In this document: positions 8,333-16,441 of the stretch, in pieces | Numbering within the stretch: position 1 is the stretch's first letter | Layout: every line of letters starts with the position of its first letter | From: Thermoplasmata archaeon | Lineage (GTDB): Bacteria > Actinomycetota > Acidimicrobiia > Acidimicrobiales > Acidimicrobiaceae | Length of the DNA stretch: 24,279 nt | Assembly: GCA_021836665.1 (NCBI GenBank) | Contig: JAKBHQ010000037.1 | Coordinates: forward strand, 1 to 24,279 | Direction: 5' to 3' | Position numbers and translations under genes: made by a program | The notes under the pieces: generated by a model | Database searches by the model: none | Told to the model about the DNA's origin: nothing | Seen by the model: the letters and a program-made list of their open reading frames with translations, nothing else

Positions 8333-8456
8333 GAAGGTAGAGCGAGTGAGGACCGGCGACTACGTCCGGTCCAAGCGGAGTCGAGGGTCACCTTCCTTTA
8401 GGGCGGGAGATCGTCAAGGTTGGTCGATCGTTTAGACGATAAAGTCACCGACCCAA

Positions 8457-8564
8457 GTTGCAATGGTTGGCACTGTTGCAATGGTTGGCACTGTTGCAAT
8501 GGTTGGCACTGTTGCAATGGTTGACACTGTTGCAATGGTTGACACTGTTGCAAACGTTGGTGCT
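8457..8564. repeat. Six tandem copies of an 18-bp unit (minisatellite)
   Basis: The unit GTTGCAATGGTTGGCACT starts at 8457, 8475 and 8493. At 8511 and 8529 it recurs with one G-to-A change (TTGACACT). At 8547 there is a diverged last copy (GTTGCAAACGTTGGTGCT). Each unit contains the palindrome TTGCAA. The array ends about 30 bp before the stop codon of the leftward histidine kinase, in a convergent intergenic region. There are no spacers, so it is not CRISPR. Plus-frame reading gives a VAMVGT hexapeptide repeat, but a stop lies upstream with no start before the array, so coding is unlikely. Confidence 0.95.
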
Positions 8565-8592
8565 GAGGAATTTGAGAGTTTTTAGATCATAA

Positions 8593-9999
8593 CTATTCCT
8601 TTCGGGGCTCTTCGAGGACTACTGGTATGGAAATAATCACGGTGGTGGGCGGGCTAATTCCGCTTGCTATTTCGACATTTCCTCCGTGTGCCTCGGCGAT
8701 AGCTTTGACCATGGCGAGGCCCAACCCCGCTCCACCGTTCTTTCTGTTGCGTGCATTATCTGGCCTGGAAAAGCGGTCAAAAGCTACTGGCAGAAAGTCT
8801 TGGGGGAAACCTTCCCCCTGGTCAGTTACTGATATTCGAAACTTGTCGTCGACTGCTTCAACTGAAACCGCCACTCTGGCCTGAGGAGGAGAATGTCTGA
8901 TCGCGTTGTCGAGTAGGTTCCCGATTGCGAACTGAATCTGCATTGGATCTACTTTTGCCGCAGCATGATCTAGGCCAAGTACATCAATGGTTATGCCCTT
9001 TTTGTGGGCGAGATCCTCTCTCATCGAGGCTGATTGATACACGATTTCAACCAGGTCAACACTCTCGCGGACGGTGTCTCCTCCCCGCTCGTCAAGAACT
9101 GCGAGCAGGAAGAGGTCATCTGTTAGCTTTGCGATAGCTTGAGTCGTTGAAAGTGCACCCTTTACGGCCTCGGCCAGGTCCTCCTTGGTTCTTGAAGCTT
9201 GGTCGGCTAACTCCAGCTCGAGAAGGAGGGACCCCAATGGGGTTCTGAGCTCATGAGCAGCGTTAGACAAAAAAGTACGCTGCTCCGAAAACACCTTGTG
9301 CAATCTCAGGAGAAGGGCATTCATCGTTTTGCCGAGTGCCTCGACTTCATCGGCGGTATTTGGTATTTCCAGTTCTATGTTTTCAGTCCCTGCATCAATG
9401 GATTCGGCCTGTTGTCGGATGTGCTCTATGGGAGCCAATGCCTTTCTAGAGAGGATATTCCCGGCGAAGGCGGCGAGCAACATGATCAGCAACCAACCTA
9501 GCCATAGAAACTCTTTCAGTCGCCCTATGGTCTCGGCATCGGCGCCCATTGGCCTCGCTATGACGAGGATCCTGTTCGGTTCCAATGAGGAAGGTTCCAG
9601 CAGGAAACGGTATTCTCCGGAGTAGCCCTTTGGAGTTGCATTTAGGAAGACGGCATGGCGAGCTGCTTGTGAAACGGTGGTGGAGGGTAAAAGCGGAGTA
9701 CTAGATCCGGTTGGAAAGCTGGCAACGACTCGATTTTGGTTAGAGACGAGTTGGACTAAGGGAATGATTCGGGTTCCTCCGAGGGTGAGCGGTCGGTCGA
9801 GAGGTGTTGGCCGTGTGGAGACTCCATGCTCCTTTTCGGTAAGAGTTGTGGTGAGAAAGTGGACTCGGTTTACGAGGCTCTTGTCGAGGGTAGCGTATAG
9901 GTTTCGAGTTAGGAGCTGAACCATCAAGAATGCACTTACACAGAAGATGATCGAAGTTGCCACTACGAGCAACAGGGTCAAACGAGTTCTTATCTTCAT
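8593..9999 (-). CDS. Sensor histidine kinase of a two-component system
   Basis: A 468-residue membrane histidine kinase. Order: TM helix (about 9-30), extracytoplasmic sensor region (31-160), TM helix (162-182), HAMP (about 183-236), HisKA dimerisation/phosphoacceptor domain (237-302), HATPase domain (about 350-460). The phosphoacceptor is H249 in AAHELRTP. The ATP site shows the N-box NLLDNAIRHS (361-370), the G1 box DQGEGF (393-398) and the G2 box GGAGLGLA (422-429). All catalytic boxes are intact, so it should be active. It sits downstream of the OmpR-type regulator and 3 nt after a small ORF, so it is probably co-transcribed with both. With the divergent ABC-exporter genes next door, it likely senses an envelope condition or compound handled by that exporter; the signal itself is unknown. 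Confidence 0.95.
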   Translation of the reverse strand: MKIRTRLTLLLVVATSIIFCVSAFLMVQLLTRNLYATLDKSLVNRVHFLTTTLTEKEHGVSTRPTPLDRPLTLGGTRIIPLVQLVSNQNRVVASFPTGSSTPLLPSTTVSQAARHAVFLNATPKGYSGEYRFLLEPSSLEPNRILVIARPMGADAETIGRLKEFLWLGWLLIMLLAAFAGNILSRKALAPIEHIRQQAESIDAGTENIELEIPNTADEVEALGKTMNALLLRLHKVFSEQRTFLSNAAHELRTPLGSLLLELELADQASRTKEDLAEAVKGALSTTQAIAKLTDDLFLLAVLDERGGDTVRESVDLVEIVYQSASMREDLAHKKGITIDVLGLDHAAAKVDPMQIQFAIGNLLDNAIRHSPPQARVAVSVEAVDDKFRISVTDQGEGFPQDFLPVAFDRFSRPDNARNRKNGGAGLGLAMVKAIAEAHGGNVEIASGISPPTTVIISIPVVLEEPRKE

Positions 10000-10002
10000 C
10001 TT

Positions 10003-10266
10003 TTAGCTAACTAGCTTCTTGGCAATGGTGGCTGATTGAGCCACTCGTTCGTATTTTCGATAATCGATTACCACTTTTCCGTACTGAAAACCCGATACCC
10101 CACCGACGACCAAGGCTAAACGACCACATCCACCAGCACAAAGTGGATGGTTTTTGGGTAAATGGCTGGTCTCGAGCGATTCCGTTGGCTGAATTGAAAG
10201 AATGCGAAGGATTGGGGGCATCCTTTCCGGCTCGGGGAAGGGGAATCTATGGGTGATTCTGATCAC
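10003..10266 (-). CDS. Small ORF wedged between response regulator and kinase
   Basis: An 87-codon ORF that begins with GTG overlapping the response-regulator stop by 4 nt (GTGA) and ends 3 nt before the ATG of the kinase. Without it, the regulator and kinase would be separated by 263 bp, which is unusual for such a pair; that tight fit is the main support. The sequence contains LCAGGCGRLALVVGGVSGF (about residues 42-60), a Cys pair and a short hydrophobic stretch, then a basic C-terminus. I recognise no family. It may be a small accessory protein, a translational coupler, or simply non-coding spacer that stays open by chance. Confidence 0.35.
   Translation of the reverse strand: MIRITHRFPFPEPERMPPILRILSIQPTESLETSHLPKNHPLCAGGCGRLALVVGGVSGFQYGKVVIDYRKYERVAQSATIAKKLVS
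10127..10149. other. Hairpin between regulator and kinase genes
   Basis: CATCCAC and GTGGATG form a perfect 7-bp inverted repeat around a 9-nt loop, inside the small ORF. It could attenuate or process the transcript between regulator and kinase. No T-run follows. Confidence 0.3.
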
Positions 10267-10955
10267 TTCGTACCTCTTTCGATGGGTTTGAAGACCATTC
10301 TGTAGCCGAGGGTTCGGACCGTTTCAATACTTACAACATTTGAAAGAGGCGACAGTTTCTTTCGCAAGTACCCGACGTACTGATCTACGATGTTGGAGGA
10401 CCCATTGAAGGGGAACTCCCAAACCTCCTCGAGAATTCTGGCACGAGATATAGCGGCGTCACTCTTTTCGAATAGACACTTAAAGAGGTCAAATTCGGTT
10501 GCCGTTAGGACGACGTCGGTAGAGGAGTAGCTCACTTTTCTGTTCAGCACGTCTATCCTGACCCCATTTTTTTCGATGTAGCGCGGCCAATTCTGGGTTC
10601 CGCGACGAACCAGTGCACGTAGTCGGGCGAGTAGTTCGGCAAAGCTGAACGGCTTGACCATATAGTCATCTGCGCCAGAGTCGAGTCCTAAAATGCGGCT
10701 ATCAATTTCGTACTTGGCGGTCAGCATCAGGATAGAGGCGGTCTTTCCCTGCTTTCGGATCTGACGGCAGACCTCGAATCCATCTATAAAAGGGAGCATG
10801 ACATCGAGGACCATGAGATTGTAGGAGTTGTCCAGCGCCATTTGAAGGCCAGTCGCGCCATCGGACGCGACGTCAACCTCGAAACCTGCTTCGCTGAGGC
10901 CACGGCTTAGCAGTTCCAACATCTTGCTTTCATCCTCTACTACCAGGAGTTTCAT
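10263..10955 (-). CDS. OmpR/PhoB-family response regulator
   Basis: A 230-residue DNA-binding response regulator. The receiver domain (1-115) has the acidic pair E7-D8, the phosphorylated aspartate D51 (VLDVMLP), T79 and K101 (KPF), all intact. A winged-helix DNA-binding domain follows (about 128-222), with the family pattern LTATEFDLFKCL and the terminal VRTLGYRM. It is the first gene of the leftward two-component operon, with the histidine kinase downstream as its likely partner. A GAAGGCGG stretch about 4 nt before the ATG serves as ribosome site. It probably controls its own operon and the divergent exporter genes from the shared 473-bp region; the binding site is not proven. Confidence 0.96.
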   Translation of the reverse strand: MKLLVVEDESKMLELLSRGLSEAGFEVDVASDGATGLQMALDNSYNLMVLDVMLPFIDGFEVCRQIRKQGKTASILMLTAKYEIDSRILGLDSGADDYMVKPFSFAELLARLRALVRRGTQNWPRYIEKNGVRIDVLNRKVSYSSTDVVLTATEFDLFKCLFEKSDAAISRARILEEVWEFPFNGSSNIVDQYVGYLRKKLSPLSNVVSIETVRTLGYRMVFKPIERGTK

Positions 10956-11428
10956 AATTCCGCCTTCATTATTATCGGGTGGGAAGTTACGGCAAAACAG
11001 GGGTTCAACACGACGTCTCCATGATCAGACGAAATGGCGGGGAAGGGTATTAGGAGCGTCCGGCTGCATGTCGGCCCCATAGCAATGGGACAGTCGCAGC
11101 AGAAGCGTAAAGTAGACGGGTCACGGCGCCTCGGGCGCAGAGAACTTGTGGTTTCACACTTAAAGGTTCTTTCTCCACCCCTCATCGCCCCCATCGCTTC
11201 GAGGCTAATGATCCAGTGGAGAGTCGGGTTCAATTGTGTGGGGCCTCATACATTAGACACACCCAATGTTAATGGGGTCTTTTCTATGCTTTGGCTCGTG
11301 AAAGTAGAAGTTTTTAATAGAGCTAGTTTCCATTTGTCCGTAGATAAAGCCTTCGAACTAACTGAGCGATTGCCGCTAGCTTTAACCTCCAATTGGCTAG
11401 CCGACCTCGATTTCGCCAAGAGGATTTG
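10956..11428. promoter_or_regulatory. Divergent control region between the two-component operon and the exporter operon
   Basis: No supported gene. It must hold the promoters of both operons. On the plus strand a candidate promoter has TTGGCT (11291-11296), a 16-bp gap and TTTAAT (11313-11318). Two GCTAGC palindromes follow at 11375-11380 and 11396-11401, spaced 21 bp start to start (about two helical turns), just ahead of the adaptor gene. Confidence 0.45.
11291..11318 (+). promoter_or_regulatory. Candidate sigma70-type promoter for the exporter operon
   Basis: TTGGCT matches the -35 consensus at 4 of 6 positions. TTTAAT matches the -10 consensus at 5 of 6, with a 16-bp spacer. It would give a leader of roughly 100 nt before the ATG at 11429 that contains the two GCTAGC palindromes. 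Confidence 0.3.
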
Positions 11429-13468
11429 ATGGCCCAGGTTGATGATTCAGGTGGATATCCAGCCGGCTTCGGCGGATCAGGCGAGGAGAGAGAAGCTGAA
11501 ATTTCGGGGACCCGCAATAGGTCGGTTCGTTCCAGACTTTCTCGAGTCCGAAGGGGAATAGCCGGTCACCGGGTCATATCCGGGCTTGTGGTAGTTGCTT
11601 TAATCGGCGGGTCCGTTTACGCCTACTATGAGACGAAGCCCAGGTCTAGTGCCGCCCTGGTCACCGAACCCGTAAGCCTGGCTACTATTAGGCAGGAGAT
11701 CTCAATTACTGGGACTCTCGAGCCTCAGACCGACTTAGGTCTACTATTTGGTACGACTGGTATTGTAAGCAAGATTAACGTCATATCAGGACAAAAAGTA
11801 GTAGCTGGCACGGTCTTGGCAACCCTTGATACCACGACTTTGAACGACCAGATCGCCCAGGCTGAGACCACCCTAAGTGCCGCCAGGGCCAATCTCGCAA
11901 GTGCCGAAGGGGCACTACCCCTCACCGAACAGTCCAACAGCGACGGCCTTTCCCAGGCTCAGCTGACGGTGCAACAGGACAGTGCAAAGCTAGCTACTGA
12001 CCAGAGCACATTGACCTTAGACCAAGCGATAGCGAACAACTGGTGCCAGGCCGACGCCTCGTCGTCTGAGTGCGTTTCCGCACAGCAGGCTTTCACTTCG
12101 GCGCAAGCTACCGTTCAGACCGATCAACAGAATCTTGCATCGGACCAGGAGTCTGTGACCGCTACCCAGGCGAAAAATACCCAGTCGGTCGATTCAGCGA
12201 ACGCAGCTATTGCTCAGGACCAGACTAGTTACAATAACGCGGTTGCTTCACTAGGCGCAGCTAACTCAGCGCTGAATGCGTGCACTTCAGGAAGTACAGG
12301 AACCGGTGCAACTTCTTGTACGCAAGAATCACAAGCTGTCACTGCTGCCCAAGGCCAGGTGTCTTCGGCTTCCACTTCGCTTTCAAATGCTCAGACCGCC
12401 CTCACCGATACCGAAGCCCAAAACGCAGTTTCATTAGCGCAAGCCCAACTTGCAGTTACCGACGCTACCCAAAAACTAGCTACCGACCAGACGACCTTGA
12501 ACCTCGACAAAGCGATCGCATCTGGTGGTTGTAGCGCAGATCCATCCTCTTCTGAGTGCAGTCAGGCACAGTCGGCGGTGACTTCTCAGACTCAAGTGGT
12601 AACCTCAGACCAGTACCAGCTTGCGACCGCACAGTCTCAGATACCGTCGACTCAGGCAAAGAACACCCAGGCGGTCCAGCAGTCGCAGTCAGCTATCTCG
12701 GCGGACGAAGCGCAAGTGGCCAATGATCAAGCGACTCTAGCTACCGACCAGGCCTCCTTGGCCCAGGCAGAAATCGTTGCGCCTATCTCCGGGGTTGTAG
12801 ATCAGATCAATATAACCGTGGGTCTAAGCGGGTCGGCTGGTACTTCAGCCTCCGCAAGTTCAACCGGACCCACCGGGGCGATAATACTGAGTTCCCCTGG
12901 TGGCTACGAGGTGCAGGGCTCGGTAAGTGACGCCCAGATATCCCAAGTCCAGCTCGGGGAGCAGGCTACGATCGTTCCAGCGGGAGCTACAACTCCGGTA
13001 TACGGTACCGTAACCCAAATCACCCCTCAAGCGACGATAACTTCTGGCGTTGCCAGCTATCCGATAGTTGTTTCAATCACCGACGCCAACCCGAATCTCT
13101 ATTCGGGGGTCAAGGTGACTAGCAAAGCACCTCAGCTGTTCGCCGGAGCGTCCGCCCAAGTCGCATTGATCGTGAAGCAGGCCACTAACGTGCTGAGCGT
13201 TCCTACAAGCGCCGTTCATACCGTAGGTTCCCTCAGCTACGTTCTGGTAAAGAGTGCCAACAAAGAGAAGAGGGTAATAGTATCCGTTGGTGCTGCGGAC
13301 GCCCAATACACTCAGGTTCTTTCGGGCTTGAAGTTGGGCGAGAGCGTCGTCTTGGCAAATCGAGCCCTCGCAATTCCATCTAGTCCTGGCGGGTTCGGTG
13401 GTGGCTTCGGTGGCAAGGGCCTTGGTGGTGGCGGAGGCTTTGTCCGCCGGGCGATCGTGGGTGGATGA
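11429..13468 (+). CDS. MacA-like membrane-fusion (periplasmic adaptor) protein of an ABC exporter
   Basis: A 679-residue HlyD/MacA-type adaptor. It has a basic cytoplasmic N-terminus, a TM helix (about 48-66), a split lipoyl-like region (about 100-135 and 447-470; VAPISGVVDQI at the return), a long Ala/Gln/Ser-rich coiled coil (about 140-445), beta-barrel and membrane-proximal regions (about 490-640), and a Gly-rich C-terminus. The coiled coil is much longer than in classical MacA (about 370 residues in total). It contains an internal duplication with a 162-residue period. Three predicted hairpin tips each carry a Cys pair: C206/C215, C285/C297 and C368/C377. The ATG at 11429 has AGAGGA 4 nt upstream and is preferred over an in-frame TTG 12 codons earlier. 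It overlaps the ATPase gene by 4 nt. The substrate is unknown. Confidence 0.9.
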   Translation: MAQVDDSGGYPAGFGGSGEEREAEISGTRNRSVRSRLSRVRRGIAGHRVISGLVVVALIGGSVYAYYETKPRSSAALVTEPVSLATIRQEISITGTLEPQTDLGLLFGTTGIVSKINVISGQKVVAGTVLATLDTTTLNDQIAQAETTLSAARANLASAEGALPLTEQSNSDGLSQAQLTVQQDSAKLATDQSTLTLDQAIANNWCQADASSSECVSAQQAFTSAQATVQTDQQNLASDQESVTATQAKNTQSVDSANAAIAQDQTSYNNAVASLGAANSALNACTSGSTGTGATSCTQESQAVTAAQGQVSSASTSLSNAQTALTDTEAQNAVSLAQAQLAVTDATQKLATDQTTLNLDKAIASGGCSADPSSSECSQAQSAVTSQTQVVTSDQYQLATAQSQIPSTQAKNTQAVQQSQSAISADEAQVANDQATLATDQASLAQAEIVAPISGVVDQINITVGLSGSAGTSASASSTGPTGAIILSSPGGYEVQGSVSDAQISQVQLGEQATIVPAGATTPVYGTVTQITPQATITSGVASYPIVVSITDANPNLYSGVKVTSKAPQLFAGASAQVALIVKQATNVLSVPTSAVHTVGSLSYVLVKSANKEKRVIVSVGAADAQYTQVLSGLKLGESVVLANRALAIPSSPGGFGGGFGGKGLGGGGGFVRRAIVGG

Positions 13469-14301
13469 CAGTGAGCCAAGATTCCCCAGTTGAACAGGGT
13501 AGAGATGGGCGAAGAACGGTCCCCGTGATAGAAATTTCTGAGCTGCGCAAAACCTACGGCACTGGCGAAGCGGCGGTCGAGGCTATTCGTGGGTTGGATC
13601 TAGTTGTCGAGGAAGGTGAGTTTCTATCGGTAATGGCCCCATCAGGATCCGGTAAGTCGACCTTGATGCATATCATCGGATGTCTCGACACCCCGACCTC
13701 GGGGAGGTATAGGCTCGCTGGGAGGGACGTTTCTAATCTGGATGAAGCCGAGCTAGCGAGGATTCGTAATCGGTACATCGGTTTCGTATTTCAGCAGTTT
13801 CACCTGCTTCGACATTTGACCGCAGTGAGTAACGTCGAACTACCTCTGGTCTATGCAGGCTTGAATCCAACTGACAGGAGGGTTCGAGCGATAGAGGCAC
13901 TTCGCCGTGTTGGTCTCGCGGATCGGCGGCACCACCGACCGACTCAGCTCTCCGGTGGCCAACAGCAGCGGGTCGCTATCGCCAGGGCTTTAGTCACCGA
14001 TCCTACCGTCATATTGGCGGATGAACCAACGGGGAATCTCGACTCGGCATCGTCTGAGGAGGTGCTCGGTTGGTTTGGGGAGTTTCATCGCGCTGGGCGC
14101 ACGGTAGTCTTGATTACCCATGAACCAGACGTAGCAAAAGTTGCCTCTCGAGTGGTGAGGATGCGCGATGGGGTAGTTGTAGGTGACGGCCCACCGGAGC
14201 TCATTTTTGTGGGTACCGGAACTACTTTTGCCGGAGCCGCTCCGCCTGCGCAGCCCCAGGAGGGATCCGAGCCATCGGGTGGATCGATGGGTCACAGATG
14301 A
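13465..14301 (+). CDS. MacB/LolD-type ABC transporter ATPase
   Basis: A 278-residue ATP-binding subunit. It has Walker [10 protein letters not shown] (58-66), the Q-loop [10 protein letters not shown] (from 107), the ABC signature LSGGQQQR (162-169), Walker [12 protein letters not shown] (183-193) and the H-loop LITHE (H219). The Q-loop wording and the ADEPTGNLD motif are typical of the MacB/LolD/FtsE group, which powers mechanotransmission-type exporters rather than channel-type transporters. Its ATG overlaps the adaptor stop (ATGA), and its stop overlaps the permease start in the same way, so the three are translationally coupled. The last 30 residues form a Pro/Gly/Ser-rich tail beyond the usual domain. 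In canonical MacB this domain is fused to the permease; here they are separate proteins. Confidence 0.97.
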   Translation: MTVSQDSPVEQGRDGRRTVPVIEISELRKTYGTGEAAVEAIRGLDLVVEEGEFLSVMAPSGSGKSTLMHIIGCLDTPTSGRYRLAGRDVSNLDEAELARIRNRYIGFVFQQFHLLRHLTAVSNVELPLVYAGLNPTDRRVRAIEALRRVGLADRRHHRPTQLSGGQQQRVAIARALVTDPTVILADEPTGNLDSASSEEVLGWFGEFHRAGRTVVLITHEPDVAKVASRVVRMRDGVVVGDGPPELIFVGTGTTFAGAAPPAQPQEGSEPSGGSMGHR

Positions 14302-15533
14302 TGAGCCTTAGAGAGACCTTAAGGGCATCAATCGAAGCGATTGCAACCCATCGGTCAAGGTCCCTACTAACGGTGCTAGGGATATTAATCGGTATCGCAG
14401 CTGTAATCATTACAGTTGGGCTGGGCGAAGGATCCCAAGCTAAGGTTACAGCCGCCGTCTCCTCTCTAGGAAGTAACTTATTGGTAGTTTCGCCTGGTAG
14501 CTCTACGGGCACTGGCGGAGTCCGGGGTGGCCTGGGATCGGCTTCAACTCTCACCCTCGCAGACGCAACGGCCCTGGCTTCACATTTAGACGCTCCTGAT
14601 ATTTCTGCCGTAGCACCGGTGGTCCAGAAGAATGAAGCTATGTCCGCCGGTGGAAACACTTGGAGTGCGCCGGTCATCGGAACAACACCTCCCTACCTTG
14701 GTATTCGTAGTCGTCAGATCTCCTTTGGGAGCTTTATTACCAGTGCCGACGTGACTTCTGCCAATGAGGTGGCGATTTTGGGCACCGAGGTTTCGGCTGA
14801 ACTGTTCCCGGGCCAGAATCCGGTGGGTCAGACGATCAATATTAACGGGTCATCTTTTTCGGTCATCGGGCTTCTTGCATCTGCGGGTTCCTCGGCTACA
14901 ACCAACCAGGACGATCAGGTCATTGTTCCGATTACGACCGCCCAGTCGTTACTCGTAGGCGGGAGAAATAGGACTTCCGTTGACCAAATACTCCTGCAAG
15001 CCAAGTCGCAAAACTCAGTAAGCGCTGCCTATCAGGAGGCTAATGCTCTGCTACTCCAGGCCCATCAGATAACTACCCCCTCGGCGGCAGACTTCACGAT
15101 TACCCCAGAGACTCAACTCCTTACTACCGCTACCAGCGTCTCGAAGACTCTGACCTTTTTGCTGACCGGCATTGCTGCAGTGTCTCTATTGGTCGGCGGT
15201 ATCGGGGTCATGAATATCATGTTGGTTTCCGTTACCGAGAGGATCGCCGAGATCGGTTTGCGCAAGGCGCTCGGAGCAACACCGAGGGCGATTTTGAGGC
15301 AGTTTTTGACCGAAGCGCTCCTCCTTGGCTTAGCTGGGGGGATATTGGGTGTAGTTCTGGGAGTAGGGGCATCACTTATCGTGCCGAAGCTTACCTCGAA
15401 TCCCGTAGCCCTTTCGGTTCCAGCAATTATTGGGGCAGTGGTAGTCGCTGCGGGCATTGGGCTGACATTTGGTGTTTATCCAGCCTCTAGGGCCGCGAGG
15501 CTCGCACCGATCGATGCTTTGCGAGGCGATTGA
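14298..15533 (+). CDS. MacB/FtsX-family ABC transporter permease
   Basis: A 411-residue permease. TM1 is at about 22-44, followed by a large extracytoplasmic MacB-type periplasmic core domain (about 45-280). Three TM helices then form the FtsX domain (about 283-309, 337-362 and 373-395). The family motif GGIGVMNIMLVSVTERIAEIGLRKALGA spans about 300-327, and the protein ends with the usual PASRAARLAPIDALR segment. In the MacAB type, ATP hydrolysis drives a conformational wave through this core to push substrate outward via the adaptor. It is translationally coupled to the ATPase by an ATGA overlap; a second ATG immediately follows the first. The gene is complete. Known substrates of relatives include macrolides, peptides and lipoproteins; which applies here is unknown. 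Confidence 0.96.
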   Translation: MMSLRETLRASIEAIATHRSRSLLTVLGILIGIAAVIITVGLGEGSQAKVTAAVSSLGSNLLVVSPGSSTGTGGVRGGLGSASTLTLADATALASHLDAPDISAVAPVVQKNEAMSAGGNTWSAPVIGTTPPYLGIRSRQISFGSFITSADVTSANEVAILGTEVSAELFPGQNPVGQTININGSSFSVIGLLASAGSSATTNQDDQVIVPITTAQSLLVGGRNRTSVDQILLQAKSQNSVSAAYQEANALLLQAHQITTPSAADFTITPETQLLTTATSVSKTLTFLLTGIAAVSLLVGGIGVMNIMLVSVTERIAEIGLRKALGATPRAILRQFLTEALLLGLAGGILGVVLGVGASLIVPKLTSNPVALSVPAIIGAVVVAAGIGLTFGVYPASRAARLAPIDALRGD

Positions 15534-15608
15534 CGGAAAGAGTTAAATGCGGTGGTTTTTCGACGGTGAATTTACATAGGCGAATGAATTTGTGAAAGGG
15601 AATTATCG

Positions 15609-16400
15609 ATGCATCTTGGGTCGAATAGGACATTTATCCTCTCGGTATTTGCACTGGGGATATTGGCCGCTGGCTGCGGGTCTCCGCAGGCTGTCTCACC
15701 GACGGCTGCGACCGTCGCACCGACAACTTCAAAGCTGCGAACTAACCGACCGAGATTCTCGGTAGCGATTGGGAAAATAACTACGGTAAGCAGCGCATCA
15801 TTTGACTTATCCTCGCACAAAGGTAGCGTAACGGTCGATCTCGTGGGTTCGACCAAGTATTTCCAGACCGTTTTAGCCTCGGAGTCGAGTGTCTCCGTGG
15901 GTTCGTGCTTAAGGGCCCTGGGACCCGCAAACTCGATAGGAAATATACAAGCAAGGGTTGTAACGATATCGAAGCCGACCTCGTCTGGATGTAGTGCTGG
16001 ATTTGGATTCGGCGGTGGGCTTGCAAGACGCTCCGGCGGCAAAAGGGCCTCGGCGAGTGGGAGCAGTTCGACCGGAGGAGGACTGCCGACTGGATCCGGC
16101 CAAAGCTTCTCAGGTACCTTTGGAGCGGTAGTGTCGGTGTCGACTTCGACTATAGAAGTTCAAGGCGCACAAGGGCAGGTAGGCGTGGCGATAACTCCTT
16201 CAACCCGGATAGTTGTCACCCAGACAGCATCGGAATCGGTTCTTGTGTCGGGTCAGTGCGCACGGGCCATAGGCGCCAAGTCCAAGTCGGCAACATTTAG
16301 TGCGGAGTCGGTTACGGTAAGTGCACCTGGGCCGAGTGGATGTGCGGCGGGTGCATTTCGAGGAGTACGTCCGGCAACCTCTCCTCCAACTACGGCATAG
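15609..16400 (+). CDS. Secreted lipoprotein with two cysteine-paired DUF5666-like repeats
   Basis: A 263-residue protein with a lipoprotein signal peptide (hydrophobic 8-21, lipobox LAAGC, C23). A Ser/Thr/Pro linker follows, then two similar beta-rich repeats of about 75-80 residues (about 50-128 and 168-245). Both follow the pattern G-x-I/V-x-x-V, T/S-x-x-x-V, then a Cys before an RA(L/I)G segment, then V-T-(I/V)-S and a closing SGC. This resembles DUF5666. The Cys pairs C100/C128 and C217/C245 have identical 28-residue spacing, so one disulfide per repeat is likely. A Gly/Ser-rich linker joins the repeats. The ribosome site AAAGGG lies 8 nt before the ATG. The gene is 75 bp after the permease with no terminator seen, so it is probably the last gene of the exporter operon and could be an envelope partner or substrate-binding accessory. 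Confidence 0.8.
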   Translation: MHLGSNRTFILSVFALGILAAGCGSPQAVSPTAATVAPTTSKLRTNRPRFSVAIGKITTVSSASFDLSSHKGSVTVDLVGSTKYFQTVLASESSVSVGSCLRALGPANSIGNIQARVVTISKPTSSGCSAGFGFGGGLARRSGGKRASASGSSSTGGGLPTGSGQSFSGTFGAVVSVSTSTIEVQGAQGQVGVAITPSTRIVVTQTASESVLVSGQCARAIGAKSKSATFSAESVTVSAPGPSGCAAGAFRGVRPATSPPTTA

Positions 16401-16441
16401 TTTTGTGCTTTTGGAGTGATCTTCAGGATAGAGAAATCAAT

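Noticed and set aside
8457..8564. CRISPR array
   Set aside because: The 18-bp units are directly adjacent with no unique spacers, and no cas genes are present.
10952..11233. 93-codon minus-strand ORF overlapping the response-regulator start
   Set aside because: It starts with TTG, has no ribosome site or family match, and lies in the divergent promoter region. The regulator has its own ribosome site.
11393..11428. Longer adaptor reading starting with TTG at 11393
   Set aside because: The ATG at 11429 has an AGAGGA ribosome site at proper spacing. The 12 extra codons overlap the second GCTAGC palindrome and add no domain.
11034..11429. 131-codon plus-strand ORF in the divergent region
   Set aside because: It overlaps the expected promoter and palindromes and ends inside the adaptor start; no family resemblance.
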